From positions 1 through 64,000 of the forward strand of contig JAJJLU010000332.1 of the NCBI GenBank assembly GCA_023807065.1: a DNA stretch of 64,000 nucleotides, given 5' to 3'. Both the position numbers and the translations under genes were made by a program. The notes under the pieces were generated by a model, which was given only the letters and a program-made list of their open reading frames with translations, had not been told where the DNA came from and did no database searches. Of the stretch, positions 61,194 to 64,000 are shown in pieces (position 1 is the stretch's first letter; every line of letters starts with the position of its first letter). The DNA comes from Isotricha intestinalis. Taxonomy: Eukaryota > Ciliophora > Litostomatea > Vestibuliferida > Isotrichidae.

Positions 61194-62915
61194 ATGAACA
61201 ATCCAAAAATAACTCTTCGTTTATTAAATGAGCCCAATCTTTTTCCAAACCAAAGTTTATTAAAAGAAAATTCTAATATTTCAATTAATCATGGAAATGA
61301 TTTATTAATTGATTTAAACTCTTCATTATTAACAACTCGTTCAAAAAAAAGTAATAATAATATAAAAAATACAAATATATCATCGAATTCAAATAATAAT
61401 ATTTTTAGAAATTTAGATTTAAAACTTTCAATTACAAAAATAATAAATAATTCTTCAATAAAACCAGAAAATTTAATATTATTTATATATATAGACGATA
61501 AATATAAAGTACTTCATGATAAAAATATATTTCCATACTTTAATTATACACAATGTGAAACAACTTTAATAAATAATAGTAATAACACAAGTGCTTTAAA
61601 TAGTGAAATGAGAAGTGTAGAAAATAAAAATGTAAAAAAAAATCAATCATTTAATTCTATTATTAACATTCAAAATAATAATAATATAATTATTTATTAT
61701 AAACTTTGTAATGTTTTACAAAAATTAGTTGTTGATATATATCAATATGAAACAGAAAAAATGTGTTTTAATTTACCTTTATCTTGTTCTATTTATATGT
61801 TAAAACTTTTCATTTTTCAAAATCTTCATTTAAACACAAATGATTTAGGAAAAAATTTTAATATTCATGGTACAGGATATACTGATATAAAAGGAAATAT
61901 TTTTAAAGCTTTAACTAATAGAAAATTTGATGAAAATACATTAATATTTGAAATATGTAAATATTATAAAGTGGATAAAAATAAAATAATAAATTTAATT
62001 ATGATTGAAAAATCACCGAATCAATGTAATATTGGATTAGATTTTAGATTTAATTATTTAAGAAATTTTTCTGTTTCAGATAAGTTTGAAAATGATACAC
62101 GAAATTATCGAAGCATAATAAATGGTTTTAATTTATATATTTATTGCCATAATTCTTCTTGTAAAATTTATAAATCTTATTTTATAGTTAATAAAGCTTA
62201 TGGAGTTTTTGATATATTTCCTTGTTTAAATGAAATAAAATGTCCTTTTTGTGGTTTGGATAAAATTAAATTAAAAAATATAGGAATGGTTAATGCAAAA
62301 TGGGTATATAGAGGTTTTTTAAAACATTCAAAAATTTCAAAAATAAGTGGAGATGGATTAACTATAATTAATAATAAATTGTATAAAATTGATGAAATAA
62401 ATTTTGAAGAACAATTTCATTCTTTATTATTTGAAGTTGAATTTTATCAAAGTAAATTACAAAAGAAATCAAAATATAATACTTTTAATAATGGTAAAGA
62501 TAATTCAAGAAAAAATTTGTCAAATTCAATCAATGAAGAAGACAATATTGATAATATGGATTTTAATGATATCAATTTAGAACAAAAATATTTAACAAAA
62601 GGAATTAACACAAATAATATTCAAAGAGAATTTACTTTTCAAAAAAAAAATTCTAATAATGATCCAACAATTAATGTGAAAAATGCTAATAATAATAATG
62701 ATAAAGAAATATTAAGTTTATTTCATAATAATAATAATGAGAAAAATGATAATGATATTGATAATGATAATATTAATAAAGATGATAATATTATTAATCC
62801 AAATTTAAATTTAAGAAAAGACCCCGACATTAATATTAAAATTGATAATCAAAAAGAACAATGTTGTGCAGATTGTACAAATATTACTGCAGATAATACT
62901 TGCTTTATATGGTAA
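61194..62915 (+). CDS. Ubiquitin-like/zinc-binding protein with CaaX-like end, 573 aa
   Basis: The first 160 residues are Asn/Ser-rich. A beta-grasp-like segment at about 165-260 (KLVVDIYQYETEKMCFNLPLSCSI) precedes a zinc-binding domain at about 312-400. The zinc ligands are CHNSSC and then CPFC, with a following NAKWVYRGFLKHSK strand. This arrangement recalls ubiquitin-like plus zinc-ribbon proteins common in ciliates and other protists, function unknown. The acidic, Asn-rich C-terminal region ends CCADCTNITADNTCFIW. CFIW has Cys at the -4 position like a CaaX box but with Trp as X, an unusual choice; the extra cysteines could be palmitoylated. Confidence 0.7.
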   Translation: MNNPKITLRLLNEPNLFPNQSLLKENSNISINHGNDLLIDLNSSLLTTRSKKSNNNIKNTNISSNSNNNIFRNLDLKLSITKIINNSSIKPENLILFIYIDDKYKVLHDKNIFPYFNYTQCETTLINNSNNTSALNSEMRSVENKNVKKNQSFNSIINIQNNNNIIIYYKLCNVLQKLVVDIYQYETEKMCFNLPLSCSIYMLKLFIFQNLHLNTNDLGKNFNIHGTGYTDIKGNIFKALTNRKFDENTLIFEICKYYKVDKNKIINLIMIEKSPNQCNIGLDFRFNYLRNFSVSDKFENDTRNYRSIINGFNLYIYCHNSSCKIYKSYFIVNKAYGVFDIFPCLNEIKCPFCGLDKIKLKNIGMVNAKWVYRGFLKHSKISKISGDGLTIINNKLYKIDEINFEEQFHSLLFEVEFYQSKLQKKSKYNTFNNGKDNSRKNLSNSINEEDNIDNMDFNDINLEQKYLTKGINTNNIQREFTFQKKNSNNDPTINVKNANNNNDKEILSLFHNNNNEKNDNDIDNDNINKDDNIINPNLNLRKDPDINIKIDNQKEQCCADCTNITADNTCFIW

Positions 62916-63273
62916 TTTTTATAATAAACACTTTGAGTAGTAATATGTAAATTTTAAAAAAGTGTATTTTATATTTAATAAATGATAATAAAAATAATAT
63001 TATATTATTAATTATAACTTTTATTAAATGATTAATAAAAATTCCTTTTATTAAAATAATAATAAGTTATTTTATAAACTCAATTTATTTAAATTATTTT
63101 CTTCAATATAAAAGAAAATTCTTTTAATTCAATGTATATTAATATCTAAATTCCTATTATAAATATTTAATAAGGAACATGAAAATGATTAGAGATTTTC
63201 TTATTTAAATTTTATGTAAATTGATTTCATTTCTTATTTTATTTATATAAAGAAGTATCTTTTTATAAATCAT
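62916..63273. other. Spacer, no firm feature
   Basis: 358 bp between convergent genes. One plus-strand run at about 63,030-63,215 is coding-like but broken by stops and has no recognisable motif. Nothing else is seen. Confidence 0.35.
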
Positions 63274-64000
63274 TTAATAATCAATAAAAAAATTAACTAT
63301 TTGATATATATTTTCAATTTCTTCTTTTGATAATCCTAATTCTATTCTTTTAAAATATAATTCATTAAAAGAATTTCCAATGATTTTACCTTCATCTTTA
63401 TTTATTTTCTTTTTTTTATTAACAACGGTATTTATAATAAAATTTGTAATAACTAATAAATTATTACATTCTAATAAATCTTCTGAAAGAACTAGTAAAA
63501 TTTTTCCTAATAATTTATCACTTATATTATCATAATTAATTGAAGAAGAACAATTTAATTGATAATGTTTTATAATATAATATAAATCTTGAATATTTTT
63601 TCCTTTACATGCTAATTCAAAAGCTTTTGAAAAATTATCTTCTTTTATAAACATTTTAATTTCTTTTTTTAAATCTTTTTTGTTTCTTAAATTTTCTATT
63701 TCTAAATTTAAAGAATTAATTTGAGATTTTAATTTTTCAATTTCATTCATTAAACTATCCTTTATAGAACGAGAAGATTCATTTAATATATTATTATCAT
63801 TTATACTTTTTTCTTTAAAAGGAGAATTTTTAAATTGTATCTGATTATTATATTTAGAAAATAAACAAGAATTATTTAAAGATTTTTCATTTGAAAAAGA
63901 AAAAGTTACATCATTATTTTTGCATTTTATATTTGAAAATGAAATATCTGCATTTTTATCTTTTTTTGTCAAACTTATTTTTAATCTATCTCTATATAAT
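63274..64000 (-). CDS. Partial protein running off the right edge
   Basis: The minus-strand frame stays open to the window edge without an ATG before it, so the gene's 5' part lies beyond 64,000. The visible C-terminal 240 residues have a short coiled coil (DSLMNEIEKLKSQINSLNLE, about 165 residues before the end). A helical C-terminal domain follows (IKMFIKEDNFSKAFELACKG, then LGKILLVLSEDLLECNNLLVI). Its helical repeat pattern recalls the C-terminal domain of the decapping factor Edc4, but this is a loose resemblance and other alpha-solenoids are possible. Confidence 0.65.
   Translation of the reverse strand, partial: LYRDRLKISLTKKDKNADISFSNIKCKNNDVTFSFSNEKSLNNSCLFSKYNNQIQFKNSPFKEKSINDNNILNESSRSIKDSLMNEIEKLKSQINSLNLEIENLRNKKDLKKEIKMFIKEDNFSKAFELACKGKNIQDLYYIIKHYQLNCSSSINYDNISDKLLGKILLVLSEDLLECNNLLVITNFIINTVVNKKKKINKDEGKIIGNSFNELYFKRIELGLSKEEIENIYQIVNFFIDY

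Noticed and set aside
1..64000. A ciliate code with TAA/TAG read as Gln
   Set aside because: Confident genes end at TAA where their families end, long frames contain no internal TAA/TAG, and Gln is CAA/CAG throughout. The single in-frame TAA at 25616 is an exception inside one gene.
1..64000. tRNA, rRNA or CRISPR content
   Set aside because: I scanned spacers for tRNA T-loop-like GTTCGAAT or GGTTCGA motifs and regular repeats with spacers and found none. Some short RNAs could escape reading by eye.
1..64000. Bacterial operon or ribosome-binding-site features
   Set aside because: GT-AG introns, a telomere and eukaryotic domain content rule out a bacterial origin; A-rich leaders before ATG are not Shine-Dalgarno sites.

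Overview
The window looks like the left end of a ciliate macronuclear-type chromosome. It opens at base 1 with a C-rich telomere of about 4.7 copies of the 7-mer CCCCAAT. It is extremely A+T-rich and gene-dense on both strands, with almost no spacer inside gene pairs. The genes are typical of ciliates: a basal-body protein with a Sas-4/TCP10-type C-terminus, a calcium-dependent protein kinase, a multipass PAS protein, a membrane cyclase with a channel-like N-terminus, B-box/kelch proteins and many Asn/Lys-rich coiled coils. The code appears to be standard. Every gene end I could read is TAA except three TGA, and glutamine is CAA/CAG. I found six introns of 27-57 nt, all GT-AG. A standard code and a CCCCAAT repeat point away from Tetrahymena and Paramecium. 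From memory they fit litostome (trichostome, rumen-type) ciliates, but I cannot verify that here.

Layout. 1-15 kb: telomere, FHA protein, DNA primase small subunit, casein-kinase-1-like kinase, Sas-4-like protein, two EF-hand proteins, coiled coils and RNase H2 subunit C. 15-26 kb: a 1,694-aa PAS membrane protein, a type I membrane protein, an MFS transporter and a DUF789-like gene broken by one in-frame TAA. 26-38 kb: three B-box proteins (two with kelch domains), a membrane RING-H2 ligase, a CDPK and an Asn-rich protein with a possible prenylation end. 38-52 kb: coiled coils, a short ubiquitin-like protein, two genes reassembled here from several exons, and an LRR protein. 52-64 kb: an adenylate/guanylate cyclase with a one-base frameshift in its catalytic domain, coiled coils, a dual-specificity phosphatase, a ubiquitin-like/zinc protein and a gene that runs off the right edge.

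Themes. Replication and genome maintenance (primase, RNase H2C) and calcium/phospho-signalling (CDPK, CK1, DSP, EF-hands, cyclase) recur. A concentration of ubiquitin-type parts (ubiquitin-like protein, RING ligase, B-box proteins, ubiquitin-like folds) lies between 26 and 62 kb. These are co-located, but nothing shows that they form one pathway.

Several spacers hold stretches that read like broken genes. The best is an ankyrin-repeat relic at 42.65-43.05 kb. A kinase-like one near 50.3 kb and an LRR-like one near 10.4 kb are weaker. At this A+T content, open runs of 30-60 codons occur by chance, so only relics with a recognisable motif deserve weight. No tRNA, rRNA, CRISPR array or transposon was recognised.
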